Below, in pieces: positions 24,693 to 32,793 of a stretch of DNA of 64,000 nt (its first letter is position 1; every line of letters starts with the position of its first letter). The DNA comes from an uncultured Eubacterium sp. GTDB lineage: Bacteria; Bacillota; Clostridia; Lachnospirales; Lachnospiraceae. The position numbers were made by a program, and so were the translations under genes. Location of the stretch: the NCBI GenBank assembly GCA_910586445.1, contig CAJUHV010000014.1:1-64000 (forward strand). The letters run 5' to 3'. Below the pieces are notes generated by a model. That model saw nothing but the letters and a program-made list of their open reading frames with translations. It was not told the DNA's origin and made no database searches.

Positions 24693-27206
24693 ATGAACGG
24701 ACAATCTGTTAGTAAAAAATTAGCTGTCGTACAAAGCGATAAAGTCTGTATTGATAATGTAATGATAGAGCCTACGAGTGTTATGACGGGGGATAAAGAT
24801 ATCAATCGGTATTTATATTATCAGCTTAAAATCAGCATGATGAAAGCTGATAATATAGATATGATAGTGTCTTTTTTGATGGAATCGGGTGTACGGATGA
24901 TCCTTAAAGATTTAAAGGCTGCTCTGGACAGAGGCGTAAAGGTCAGGATCTTAACAGGAAATTATCTTGGCATTACGCAGCCTTCTGCATTGTATTTAAT
25001 AAAAAAGGAGCTGGGCGGACGGATAGATCTGAGATTTTACAGTGACAGAGAAAGATCGTTTCATCCCAAAGCATATATTTTTCATTATGCGGGGATGAGT
25101 GAAATATATATAGGTTCTTCAAATATTTCAAGAAGTGCCCTGACATCCGGTATAGAATGGAATTATCGGTTCAGCAGTCTTGCTGATCAAAAGAATTATC
25201 AGCTCTTTTATCATACATTTGAAGATTTATTTTTGAATCATTCAATAGTTATAGACGATGAAGAGCTAAAAAAATATTCCAAAAACTGGCATAAGCCGTC
25301 GGTATCAAAAGATCTGGAAAAATATGATGGTCTGGAAGAAAATGATACGAATGTGCAGGTGCTTTTTCAGCCGAGGGGAGCACAGATTGAAGCTCTGTAT
25401 GCTTTGGAAGACAGCCGGGCGCAGGGGGCCTCAAAAGGATTGGTACAGGCTGCGACAGGCATCGGTAAGACGTATCTTGCAGCATTTGATTCTGCAAAGT
25501 ATGAGAAGGTTCTTTTTGTTGCACATCGGGAAGAGATATTAAAACAGGCAGCTGCTTCTTTTAAAAATGTGCGTCAGTCAAACGACTACGGGTTCTTTTA
25601 TGCGAAAAAGAAGGATATAGATAAGTCGGTTATATTTGCCTCTGTAGCTACGCTGGGAAGAGAGGCATATTTGAATGAAAAATATTTCGCAAAAGACTAC
25701 TTTGATTATATAGTGATAGATGAATTTCACCATGCCGTGAATGATCAGTATAAAAGAATCGTAGATTATTTTAAACCTCAATTTTTGCTGGGGCTTACCG
25801 CTACGCCGGAACGTATGGACGGCAAAAATATTTATGAGATCTGCGATTATAATGTGCCTTATGAAATATCGTTAAAAGAGGCAATTAACAAAGGTATGCT
25901 TGTGCCGTTTCACTATTATGGGATTTATGATGAAACAGATTATTCTGGACTGCATATTTATAAAGGGCGGTATGCAGAAGCAGAATTGATGAAAATATAC
26001 AAGGATAATACAAAAAGGTACGATTTAATTTATAAGCATTATATAAAATATAAGTCAAAGCGAGCATTGGGATTCTGCTGCTCAAGAATACATGCGCAGG
26101 GAATGGCAGAGGATTTCTGCCGCAGAGGAATTCCGTCAGCAGCGGTATACAGTAATGCGCAGGGAGAATATTCATCAGACAGGGATGTAGCAGTAAGCCG
26201 GTTAAAAAATCAGGAAATCCGGGTTATCTTTTCTGTGGATATGTTTAACGAAGGACTGGATATCGCCTCGCTTGATATGGTAATGTTTCTGCGTCCTACA
26301 GAGTCGCCAATTGTATTTCTGCAGCAGCTGGGGAGGGGGCTGCGTACATATAGAAATAAGCTGTATTTAAACGTACTGGATTTTATAGGAAATTATGAAA
26401 AAGCAGGAAAAGCACCGCTGCTGCTTGGGATGGGAACAACAGCCTCAGAGAAAAAGGCTTATGAATACTATGAGATTGACTATCCTGACGACTGCATCGT
26501 GGATTTCGATATGCGGCTTGTGGATTTGTTTAAAGAGCTGGATAAAAAAACAATATCTATAAAAGAGCGTATTCACAGTGAATATTACCGCGTAAAAGAA
26601 TTATTAGATGGCAAAGTACCGACCAGAATGGAATTGTTTTCCTATATGGAAGATGATGTATACCAGTACTGCATAAAGCATGCGAAGGAGAATCCGTTCC
26701 GCAGATACTTTGATTATTTACATGAAATGCATGAGCTTTCAGCAGAGGAAGAAGAAATATATTCTGGGATAGGCAGAGAATTTTTTGCGGTTATCGAAGC
26801 TACGGACATGCAGAAGGTTTATAAAATGCCGATCCTGTACAGTATTTACAATGATGGGAATATGAGGCTTGCCGTTACAGATGAAGAGATAACCGCAGAC
26901 TGGAAAAGCTTTTTTCAGAAGGATACAAATTGGAGGGATCTTGAAACAAATATATCATATGAGGAATTTAAGAAGATGTCCGACCGGAAACATTTAAGCA
27001 AGGCGAAATCGATGCCTATAAAATTTTTGATCGCTTCTGGCAAGGGCTTTTTTATAAAGAAGGATGGCTATGCCATAGCTGTCAGGGAGGAGCTGAAGGA
27101 GGCCTTTGGGAAAGAAGCATTTAAATATCATATGAGAGATGTTTTAGAATACCGCACAATGGAATATTACCGCAGAAGATATATGGAGAATAGAAAGAAG
27201 GGGTAG
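24693..27206 (+). CDS. PLD-nuclease-like domain fused to SF2 DEAD/DEAH helicase (DUF3427-type)
   Basis: Start chosen at ATG 24693 (837 residues), which follows GGAGAAGAG; an in-frame ATG at 24645 is possible. The N-terminal ~200 residues form a phospholipase D-like domain with HPK at about 124-126 and GSSNISRSAL (HxK...GSxN pattern). The SF2 helicase has Walker A QAATGIGKT (ending near 259), IDEFHH (about 341-346, a DEFH variant), GLTATPERMDG, and motif VI QQLGRGLRTYRNK. The C-terminal ~200 residues resemble the DUF3427 tail. Related proteins occur in defence islands and mobile regions, sometimes with a NUDIX or methyltransferase gene. A nucleic-acid processing role is firm; a defence role is inference. 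Confidence 0.85.
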   Translation: MNGQSVSKKLAVVQSDKVCIDNVMIEPTSVMTGDKDINRYLYYQLKISMMKADNIDMIVSFLMESGVRMILKDLKAALDRGVKVRILTGNYLGITQPSALYLIKKELGGRIDLRFYSDRERSFHPKAYIFHYAGMSEIYIGSSNISRSALTSGIEWNYRFSSLADQKNYQLFYHTFEDLFLNHSIVIDDEELKKYSKNWHKPSVSKDLEKYDGLEENDTNVQVLFQPRGAQIEALYALEDSRAQGASKGLVQAATGIGKTYLAAFDSAKYEKVLFVAHREEILKQAAASFKNVRQSNDYGFFYAKKKDIDKSVIFASVATLGREAYLNEKYFAKDYFDYIVIDEFHHAVNDQYKRIVDYFKPQFLLGLTATPERMDGKNIYEICDYNVPYEISLKEAINKGMLVPFHYYGIYDETDYSGLHIYKGRYAEAELMKIYKDNTKRYDLIYKHYIKYKSKRALGFCCSRIHAQGMAEDFCRRGIPSAAVYSNAQGEYSSDRDVAVSRLKNQEIRVIFSVDMFNEGLDIASLDMVMFLRPTESPIVFLQQLGRGLRTYRNKLYLNVLDFIGNYEKAGKAPLLLGMGTTASEKKAYEYYEIDYPDDCIVDFDMRLVDLFKELDKKTISIKERIHSEYYRVKELLDGKVPTRMELFSYMEDDVYQYCIKHAKENPFRRYFDYLHEMHELSAEEEEIYSGIGREFFAVIEATDMQKVYKMPILYSIYNDGNMRLAVTDEEITADWKSFFQKDTNWRDLETNISYEEFKKMSDRKHLSKAKSMPIKFLIASGKGFFIKKDGYAIAVREELKEAFGKEAFKYHMRDVLEYRTMEYYRRRYMENRKKG

Positions 27207-27570
27207 AAAAGAAGTAATAAATCACACAAATAGCCGTCCTGTCGGGTGTGGAGCCTGATCTGTGGATTAGTGTCTGTGGCAGGCTGTGGGAAAAACAGCG
27301 TTCCAGTCGGGCAGACAGATCATCATAATCGTTTTTCGTGTCAGGCCGGTTTGGCTGCAGGAGAGGATGGCTGCTGTTTTTCGTGCAGTGATAAAGAAAT
27401 GGTGGAGGGGAAATTTATTTATTTTTTATTAGCGTATGCGGAAGTTATCAGCTGCAACAGAAAGAACATTGCGAGGGAGCTTCAGGTGTGTATAAGATAG
27501 TCTGCAAAAATAAATTTCCATGTAATTAAATATTATTACCACAATCACAACAAAATAGTTACACAGCGTC
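27207..27570. other. Intergenic stretch with a possible decayed lipoprotein start
   Basis: A GTG-started frame from 27246 to 27500 begins with a hydrophobic stretch and lipobox-like VAGC. It lacks a basic N-terminus, a ribosome site and any recognisable domain, so I do not call it a gene. It may be a remnant. Confidence 0.25.
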
Positions 27571-27608
27571 AGAGCGTATAGAAAACAATCTATGCGCTCT
27601 ATTTTATT
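27571..27608 (+). terminator. Terminator-like hairpin
   Basis: AGAGCGTATAGA (27571-27582), loop AAACAA, TCTATGCGCTCT (27589-27600) with one G-U pair, followed by ATTTTATT. It marks the left side of the decayed mobile region. Confidence 0.6.
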
Positions 27609-27624
27609 GTAAAGGAGTAGATTT

Positions 27625-27723
27625 ATGAGCAAAGACAGCAAGATAGGCAACAAAGTAAGGTTAAGCGGAGAAAGGAAGAATTGTAAAATAATGCGCAACT
27701 ATTATTTGCTTTTTAGCACTTAG
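27625..27723 (+). CDS. Possible 32-residue small ORF
   Basis: ATG with a strong AAAGGAG seven bases upstream; the product is MSKDSKIGNKVRLSGE followed by a basic, tyrosine-containing tail ending LLFST. No family recognised. It could be a truncated N-terminus of a mobile-element gene or a leader of the following regulator. Kept only because of its ribosome site. Confidence 0.25.
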   Translation: MSKDSKIGNKVRLSGERKNCKIMRNYYLLFST

Positions 27724-27737
27724 CAAGTTCTTTATTC

Positions 27738-27767
27738 TTATTGCCATATACCTTATAATGGCAATAA
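27738..27767. promoter_or_regulatory. Palindromic operator over the promoter of the XRE regulator gene
   Basis: TTATTGCCAT (27738-27747) and ATGGCAATAA (27758-27767) are perfect 10-bp arms. A TATAAT -10 (27754-27759) lies across the spacer and right arm, fifteen bases before the ribosome site region. Typical of autorepression by the adjacent HTH protein. Confidence 0.6.
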
Positions 27768-27781
27768 GGAGGGTGATTTTT

Positions 27782-28261
27782 ATGAATATGAATATTATAT
27801 CGAAATACTTACAGTTTTTGCGTAAAAGCAACAACTACACACAAGATGATTTAGCAAAAGAATTAGGCATATCAAGGCAGGCAGTATCAAAATGGGAAAC
27901 AGGAACGACTATTCCCGACTTAGAAGTTTTATTGAAAATTTCTAAATTATATGACATCACAATAAATGACATATTAGAACCAAAGGTACAGCCACAGCGG
28001 ATAACTGATTTTGAGCAGATTTCAACAATTTCTGAAAAGGAACTGAAAGAAGTGTTGGAACAGTTTGACACTAATTCGCTTGTAACAGCTTTAATGGGGG
28101 CATCTCCCGAAACAAATAGTTTTTGTGAAAGATTGTTTCCCGATATAGATTTTGAAATGACAAGAAAAAATATAGGCAGAATTAGGATAGAAACTGTTGA
28201 GGATATGCAGAACCAAATAATTGCTATGATAAATTTGCAGGCGGTTGACAAGGAAATTTAG
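27782..28261 (+). CDS. XRE family HTH transcriptional regulator
   Basis: 159 residues from ATG 27782, which follows AAGGAGGG; an upstream in-frame start overlaps the operator and is unlikely. The HTH (YLQFLRKSNNYTQDDLAKEL, GISRQAVSKWETGTTIPDLE, residues 6-45) is the Cro/CI type common in Firmicutes. The C-terminal ~95 residues (EKELKEVLEQFDTNSLVTALMG, DIDFEMTRKNIGRIRIETVED) form a helical domain I do not recognise. AT-richer than neighbours, and lies in a region of mobile-element remnants, suggesting acquisition by transfer. A palindrome over its promoter suggests autoregulation. Confidence 0.85.
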   Translation: MNMNIISKYLQFLRKSNNYTQDDLAKELGISRQAVSKWETGTTIPDLEVLLKISKLYDITINDILEPKVQPQRITDFEQISTISEKELKEVLEQFDTNSLVTALMGASPETNSFCERLFPDIDFEMTRKNIGRIRIETVEDMQNQIIAMINLQAVDKEI

Positions 28262-28383
28262 TATATGAAAAATTCATATGAATTTCATTGTAAATACAGG
28301 ACTTTTTTTGTATAATTGAAGTGTGGCAGGAGTAGATTATATTGTATCTTGTGCCACGGATTTTAAGAAATCGAGGTGTTAAA

Positions 28384-28720
28384 GTGCAGGACGATACAAA
28401 ACAGATAGAGGAAGTCATGGCAAAACGTACAGCAAAAAACAGCGTATTCCTTGACCTTTTTCAAAACAAGAGTTATCTGCTAAAGCTGTATAAAACGCTC
28501 CACCCAGAGGACACCACAGCGACAGAGGATTCCCTAACTGATGTAACAATAGAAAATGTGCTGACCGACAATCTGTATAATGACTTAGGCTTTATTGTTA
28601 ATAATAAGCGGATGATTCACATAGAAGCACAGTCTGCATAGACAATGAATATTTTAGTAAGAGTTTTGCTGTATTTGGCGCAAAGTTATCACTCACAGGC
28701 TATAATTTAATCAATAGCAT
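28384..28720 (+). pseudogene. Truncated Rpn/PD-(D/E)XK-type transposase-like nuclease gene
   Basis: GTG start with GAGGTG upstream; an in-frame start further up lacks a ribosome site. The product has TKQIEEVMAKRTAKNSVFLD and YNDLGFIVNNKRMIHIEAQS, the N-terminus of the Rpn-like recombination-promoting nuclease family. A TAG (28639-28641) stands where homologues have tryptophan; reading on in the same frame gives TMNILVRVLLYLAQSYHSQ, so this is a nonsense mutation. The frame ends soon after, and ~200 expected residues are missing; a small inverted-repeat element lies just downstream. Confidence 0.8.
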
Positions 28721-28760
28721 ATTTGATATAAATACCCTTATACCTTTTATATTCGAACAT

Positions 28761-28924
28761 TAGAGCGTGTTTGAAAAATGCTTTCCGTGAGATGTGCTTC
28801 ACACTTGGTGGAGAATTTATCCCAAATTTATGAGGCATAGCGGGCTATGTTGATTAAATTTGGGATAGATTCTCCGCTAAGTGGGGAGTGCAGATGGCGG
28901 GAATGATTTTTCAAACACGCTCTA
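28761..28924. repeat. Complete TA-flanked inverted-repeat element (160 bp)
   Basis: TA (28761-28762), GAGCGTGTTTGAAAAAT from 28763, exact complement ending at 28922, TA (28923-28924). The interior is a long imperfect palindrome: GAGAATTTATCCCAAATTTA near 28812 opposes TAAATTTGGGATAGATTCTC, around ATAGCGGGCTAT. Orientation is opposite to the copy at 11.84 kb. Outer flanks are not part of a CTAG here (CATTAG / CTAGCG), which supports TA as the target duplication. Confidence 0.88.
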
Positions 28925-28992
28925 GCGTAAAGGCATTAATAATTGTATGAATACAGTTGTCAGTGCCTTTATTTTAGTGCTTAAAGATCTTT

Positions 28993-29115
28993 AACTGGCT
29001 CGATAAGCAGGAGGGAATAAAGGCTATCCTTGTGAACCCGTATGCGACAAAGCAGGCGCAAGAGTTTGAGACAACAGCTAGACGAAGTCAGATAAGAAGG
29101 ATACGCTGACGATTA
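28993..29115 (+). pseudogene. IS110-family transposase remnant
   Basis: A short stretch reads NWLDKQEGIKAILVNPYATK, then after a shift KKDTLTIKG. This resembles the N-terminal DEDD-domain segment of IS110 transposases (NWL...vVlVNP...K..., ..nDkkDalvIa). No start codon, no full frame and no element ends are visible. Confidence 0.5.
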
Positions 29116-29239
29116 AAGGTCCGTTCCAATGCCCGCTTTTTCCCCGGCAGGAAGTTTTTTGATCGACTGTGTGATAATAAATGTACGCTGTCCCATATGG
29201 CTAAATTCTCTGCTCGATTCTGATCCAAGCCCCACATCA

Positions 29240-29590
29240 CTACGGTGCGCCCTTGCAGCCCTCGTCTGTCAGCTTCGTCTTATCGCAGACTACAGATAGA
29301 TCCGGTTCCAGATATGTCTGTTTATCTGTATCAGTGAGAAACACTGCAAAGGGAGAAGGGTATACCTCGCAGTCTCCATCCTTGTGCCTGATATAATTTT
29401 CGATGGCATACATCAGATCCTTTACCAGTTTTTGGTGCATTCTGCCGGGAGCTGATATCATATAAATCTGGCCGTCGATCAGTTCTGCCTGCTGCCCGTC
29501 TGGCAGGTTATGGATATCTTCTATTGTGTAATGCTGCGTCTGCCTTACAGATTCATTCATTTTATCACATTCTTTCTGCATATATTGCAT
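29240..29590 (-). pseudogene. Truncated Uma2-family (DUF820) endonuclease-like gene
   Basis: 116 codons. The N-terminal half matches the family: YTIEDIHNLPDGQQAELIDG, MHQKLVKDLMYAIENYI, CEVYPSPFAVFL, YLEPDLSVVCD and EGCKGAP. The frame stops exactly after GAP, where homologues continue into the I-E-I-xSPS core strand with the remaining catalytic residues and ~70 more residues. The downstream sequence is unrelated. Hence a 3'-truncated pseudogene in the decayed mobile region, immediately upstream of the fab operon but on the opposite strand. Confidence 0.8.
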
Positions 29591-29659
29591 AAAACAGTAA
29601 AAAGAGTATAATGATTATGGAACATATTTTAGCATAATAAATAAAGAAAACAATAGGTA

Positions 29660-29688
29660 TTGACAAATCTTTCCAACCGTATTATTAT
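29660..29688 (+). promoter_or_regulatory. Promoter of the fatty-acid operon
   Basis: TTGACA (29660-29665), 17-base spacer, TATTAT (29683-29688). Near-consensus sigma-A promoter about 80 bases upstream of acpP. Confidence 0.85.
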
Positions 29689-29705
29689 GCTCCGAGAGTG
29701 AAAAT

Positions 29706-29736
29706 ATTTGACTCTCAAATTATTTGAAGATCAAAC
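29706..29736. promoter_or_regulatory. Two FabT-like operator palindromes
   Basis: ATTTGACTCTCAAAT (29706-29720) is a perfect TTTGA-N3-TCAAA palindrome; ATTTGAAGATCAAAC (29722-29736) is a second TTTGA-N3-TCAAA box. The TTTGA/TCAAA half-sites match FabT boxes described in streptococci. Both lie just downstream of the predicted transcription start, between promoter and acpP, so binding of FabT (last gene of the operon) would block initiation or elongation. Confidence 0.75.
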
Positions 29737-29769
29737 AAAATATATATCCCAAAATAAGGAGAATGAAAA

Positions 29770-30000
29770 ATGTTAGAAAAAATCGCAGAAATCGTAAAAG
29801 AGCAGTTAAACACAGATACTGAGATTACCGAAGCAACTTCTTTTAAAGATGACCTCGGTGCGGATTCTCTGGATATTTTTGAACTGGTTATGGCATTGGA
29901 GGAAGAATTCGGCGTAGAAATTCCATCCGAAGATCTGGAAAATGTAAGTACAGTCGGGGATGTGATTAATTATTTAAAAGAGCACGATGTGACAGACTAA
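29770..30000 (+). CDS. acpP: Acyl carrier protein
   Basis: 76 residues, acidic. The DSL motif (32-34, in [20 protein letters not shown]) places the 4'-phosphopantetheine on S33. The product carries the growing acyl chain for all fab enzymes in this operon. ATAAGGAG lies upstream of the ATG. First gene of the operon, directly behind the promoter and FabT-like boxes. Confidence 0.97.
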   Translation: MLEKIAEIVKEQLNTDTEITEATSFKDDLGADSLDIFELVMALEEEFGVEIPSEDLENVSTVGDVINYLKEHDVTD

Positions 30001-30012
30001 GGCGGCAGGATT

Positions 30013-30936
30013 ATGGAGACCAGAATTACACAGTTATTAGGTATTGAACATCCGATTATCCAGGGCGGCATGGCGTGGGTGGCAGAGTATCATCTGGCTG
30101 CTGCAGTGTCAAATGCCGGAGGACTTGGAATTATCGGAGCAGCCAGTGCACCGCCTCAGGTTGTGCGGGAGCAGATTAGAGAAGCGAAGAAGCTGACAGA
30201 CCGTCCGTTTGGTGTAAATGTCATGCTGATGAATCCAAATGCGCCGGAAGTGGCACAGGTCGTTGTAGAAGAAGGCGTGCCTGTAGTTACGACAGGTGCG
30301 GGAAATCCGGGCAGGCTGATTCCTATATGGAAAGAGGCAGGCGTAAAGGTCATTCCGGTTGTGGCGAGTGCAGCGATGGCAAGGATGATGGAACGGGCAG
30401 GCGCTGACGCTGTCGTGGCGGAAGGAAACGAGTCTGGAGGACATATTGGAGAGCTGACTACGATGACACTGGTGCCGCAGGTCGTGGATGCTGTACATAT
30501 ACCGGTGATAGCAGCCGGAGGCATTGCAGACGGAAGGGGATTTGCGGCAGCATTTATGCTGGGCGCTGAGGCTGTCCAGATGGGAACCCGGTTTGTGGCT
30601 GCAGTGGAATCCATTGTACATCCGAATTATAAAGAACGCATTATAAAGGCTAAGGACATAGATTCAGAAGTAACCGGGCGCTCGACCGGGCATCCGATCC
30701 GGGTGCTGCGCAACCAGATGAGCCGCGAGTATTTGAAAATGGAAAAAGAAGGCGCTGGTCTGGAAGAACTGGAAGTGCTGACGCTCGGTTCTCTGCGCAA
30801 GGCTGTTATGGATGGCGATGTAAAGGGCGGCAGCCTGATGGCAGGCCAGATTGCAGGTCTTGTAAAACAGGAAAATACCTGTGCAGAAATCATAGATGAA
30901 ATTATGGAGCATGCAGAGAAACTGTTGAAATTATAA
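30013..30936 (+). CDS. fabK: Enoyl-ACP reductase II (FMN-dependent)
   Basis: 307 residues, the usual FabK length. TIM barrel of the nitronate monooxygenase-like superfamily: ITQLLGIEHPIIQGGMAWVA at the N-terminus, SNAGGLGIIGAASAP, and EGNESGGHIGE with H144 at the position of the essential FabK histidine. AAGGIADGRGF and EAVQMGTRFVA bind FMN phosphate. It reduces trans-2-enoyl-ACP in the last step of each elongation round. FabI is not present in the window; FabK-bearing bacteria are intrinsically insensitive to triclosan. Twelve bases after acpP. Confidence 0.96.
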   Translation: METRITQLLGIEHPIIQGGMAWVAEYHLAAAVSNAGGLGIIGAASAPPQVVREQIREAKKLTDRPFGVNVMLMNPNAPEVAQVVVEEGVPVVTTGAGNPGRLIPIWKEAGVKVIPVVASAAMARMMERAGADAVVAEGNESGGHIGELTTMTLVPQVVDAVHIPVIAAGGIADGRGFAAAFMLGAEAVQMGTRFVAAVESIVHPNYKERIIKAKDIDSEVTGRSTGHPIRVLRNQMSREYLKMEKEGAGLEELEVLTLGSLRKAVMDGDVKGGSLMAGQIAGLVKQENTCAEIIDEIMEHAEKLLKL

Positions 30937-31003
30937 AGCGATATTATAACGATATTATAATAAAATGCACTTTGGCATGTTATGCAGCAGGAGGATCATG
31001 ATT

Positions 31004-31918
31004 ATGGGAAAGACTGTTTATATGTTTCCGGGACAGGGTGCGCAGTTTATTGGAATGGGAAAAGAGTTTTATGATAATTATAACGTCTGCAGGGCCGTAT
31101 TTGATTTGGCTTCAAATGTAACAGGCCTTGACATTCCGGCACTCTGTTTTGAAGAAAATGATAAGATAAATATTACAGAATATACGCAGATCGCCATGCT
31201 GACAGTAGAAGCAGCGATCTTTATGGCAATGGAGCAGGGACAGCTAAAGCCGGATTATGCGGCAGGATTAAGCCTGGGTGAATATGGTGCGCTGCTGGCA
31301 TCCAAAGCGCTTGACCCGGCGGATGCGTTTCGCGTGATCAGAAAGCGCGGTATTTATATGCAGGAGGCTGTTCCGAGCGGCGGAGCCATGGCGGCTGTGA
31401 TGGGCATGGATGCATATGATATCGAAAAAGTATGTGAAAATACGCAGGGAATTGTATCTATAGCAAATTATAACTGTCCGGGACAGATTGTTATTACAGG
31501 CGAGCAGGGTGCTGTAGAAGCGGCAGGAGAAGCGTGTAAAGAAGCAGGGGCAAAGCGCATTGTGCCGCTGAATGTCAGCGGGCCATTTCATTCTGCGATG
31601 CTGGAAGGGGCAGGAGAGAAGCTGGCGGCAGAGCTTGGGAATGTTCAGATTCGTGATCTGGCGATTCCGTATGTGTCTAATGTGACGGCTGATTTTGTAA
31701 ATGACCGTGAACAGGTCAAAGACCTGCTGATACGGCAGATCTCTTCACCGGTTCGCTGGCAGCAGAGCGTAGAGCGGCTGATTGCTGCGGGCGCAGATGA
31801 ATTTGTGGAGATCGGCCCGGGGCGGACCTTGAGCAGCTTTCTAAAAAAGATAAACCGCAGCGTTTCGGTATATCATGTAGAAAAACCGGAGGAATTAGAA
31901 GCATATGTTAACCGATAA
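31004..31918 (+). CDS. fabD: Malonyl-CoA:ACP transacylase
   Basis: Start taken at ATG 31004, nine bases behind AGGAGG; an ATG six bases earlier is too close to it and the longer frame lacks a site. 304 residues. MFPGQGAQ (7-14), the nucleophile S90 in GLSLGEY, and H196 in SGPFHSAML form the Ser-His dyad; the arginine of the malonyl site lies in VIRKRGIYMQ (about 111-120). It transfers malonyl from CoA to ACP. Its end overlaps fabG by 14 bases, indicating translational coupling. Confidence 0.96.
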   Translation: MGKTVYMFPGQGAQFIGMGKEFYDNYNVCRAVFDLASNVTGLDIPALCFEENDKINITEYTQIAMLTVEAAIFMAMEQGQLKPDYAAGLSLGEYGALLASKALDPADAFRVIRKRGIYMQEAVPSGGAMAAVMGMDAYDIEKVCENTQGIVSIANYNCPGQIVITGEQGAVEAAGEACKEAGAKRIVPLNVSGPFHSAMLEGAGEKLAAELGNVQIRDLAIPYVSNVTADFVNDREQVKDLLIRQISSPVRWQQSVERLIAAGADEFVEIGPGRTLSSFLKKINRSVSVYHVEKPEELEAYVNR

Positions 31919-32645
31919 AGTCGCGCTTGTGACTGGAGCGAGCAGGGGAATTGGCTGTGCGATTGCACGAAAACTGGCAGAGCAGGGAGCTTTTGTGTAT
32001 TTAAACTACAATGGCTCTGCACAGAAAGCGCAGGAGGCTGCGGCACAGATCGTGCAGGCAGGCGGCAGGGCAGAAGCAGTGCAGTGCAATGTGGCTGATT
32101 TTGAGGCATGCAAAAAGATGATCGAATCCGTGATCGAAAAAAGCGGCAGGCTGGACATTCTGGTAAACAATGCCGGAATTACAAAAGACGGGCTGCTGAT
32201 GAAAATGTCAGAAGAAGATTACGACCGCGTGTTGGACACGAATTTAAAAGGGACTTTTAATACAATCCGTCATGCGTCGCGGTATCTGCTAAAACAGCGC
32301 AGCGGCAGCATTATAAATCTGACGTCAGTATCCGGCATTTTAGGTAATGCAGGACAGGCAAATTACAGTGCCTCAAAGGCAGGCGTGATCGGACTGACAA
32401 AGAGTACGGCCAGAGAGCTGGCTTCACGCGGCATTCGGGTAAATGCGGTTGCGCCGGGATATGTAGAGACTGATATGACAGACGGGCTGTCGGAGCAGGT
32501 GAAAAAGCAGATGCTCCAGCAGATTCCGCTCGGCCGTGCAGCTTCACCAGACGAAATCGCCGATGTAGCTTTATTTCTGGCATCTGACCATTCGTCTTAT
32601 ATGACGGGGCAGATTTTAAGCGTAGACGGCGGCATGGCAATGTAA
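31905..32645 (+). CDS. fabG: 3-oxoacyl-ACP reductase
   Basis: 246 residues, classical SDR. Cofactor motif TGASRGIG (10-17), NNAG (88-91), catalytic S141, Y154 and K158 (YSASK). It reduces 3-ketoacyl-ACP with NADPH. GGAGG lies within the end of fabD upstream. A 148-bp structured gap separates it from fabF. Confidence 0.96.
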   Translation: MLTDKVALVTGASRGIGCAIARKLAEQGAFVYLNYNGSAQKAQEAAAQIVQAGGRAEAVQCNVADFEACKKMIESVIEKSGRLDILVNNAGITKDGLLMKMSEEDYDRVLDTNLKGTFNTIRHASRYLLKQRSGSIINLTSVSGILGNAGQANYSASKAGVIGLTKSTARELASRGIRVNAVAPGYVETDMTDGLSEQVKKQMLQQIPLGRAASPDEIADVALFLASDHSSYMTGQILSVDGGMAM

Positions 32646-32680
32646 TAAAAATATTACAATTTAAATATAAAAAGACAGAT

Positions 32681-32771
32681 AAAGCGGAGACTGCGTTTTT
32701 GACGTGCAGCAGATATACGTACTGCGGCATGGCGCATATCCGCTTTGATTTTAGGATAATATCAGTATCCT
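32681..32771 (+). other. Structured gap between fabG and fabF (possible attenuator)
   Basis: AAAGCGGA (32681-32688) plus TGCG (32692-32695) pair with CGCA (32733-32736) and TCCGCTTT (32739-32746), followed by GATTTTAG. A second small hairpin, AGGATA/TATCCT, spans 32753-32771. Elsewhere the operon is tightly packed, so this may act as a partial terminator or processing site that sets the level of the genes from fabF onward. No FabT-like box was found here. Confidence 0.45.
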
Positions 32772-32793
32772 TGAATATGTGAGGAGGAGTGAA

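Noticed and set aside
24021..27206. Restriction-modification system
   Set aside because: The methyltransferase lacks DNA-methylase catalytic motifs and no specificity subunit is present, so only a weaker pairing claim is kept.
27246..27500. Small lipoprotein gene
   Set aside because: GTG start without ribosome site, no basic N-terminus, no domain after the lipobox-like VAGC.
30109..30621. 170-codon minus-strand frame inside fabK
   Set aside because: Shadow of fabK; low-complexity His/Arg/Ser-rich product.
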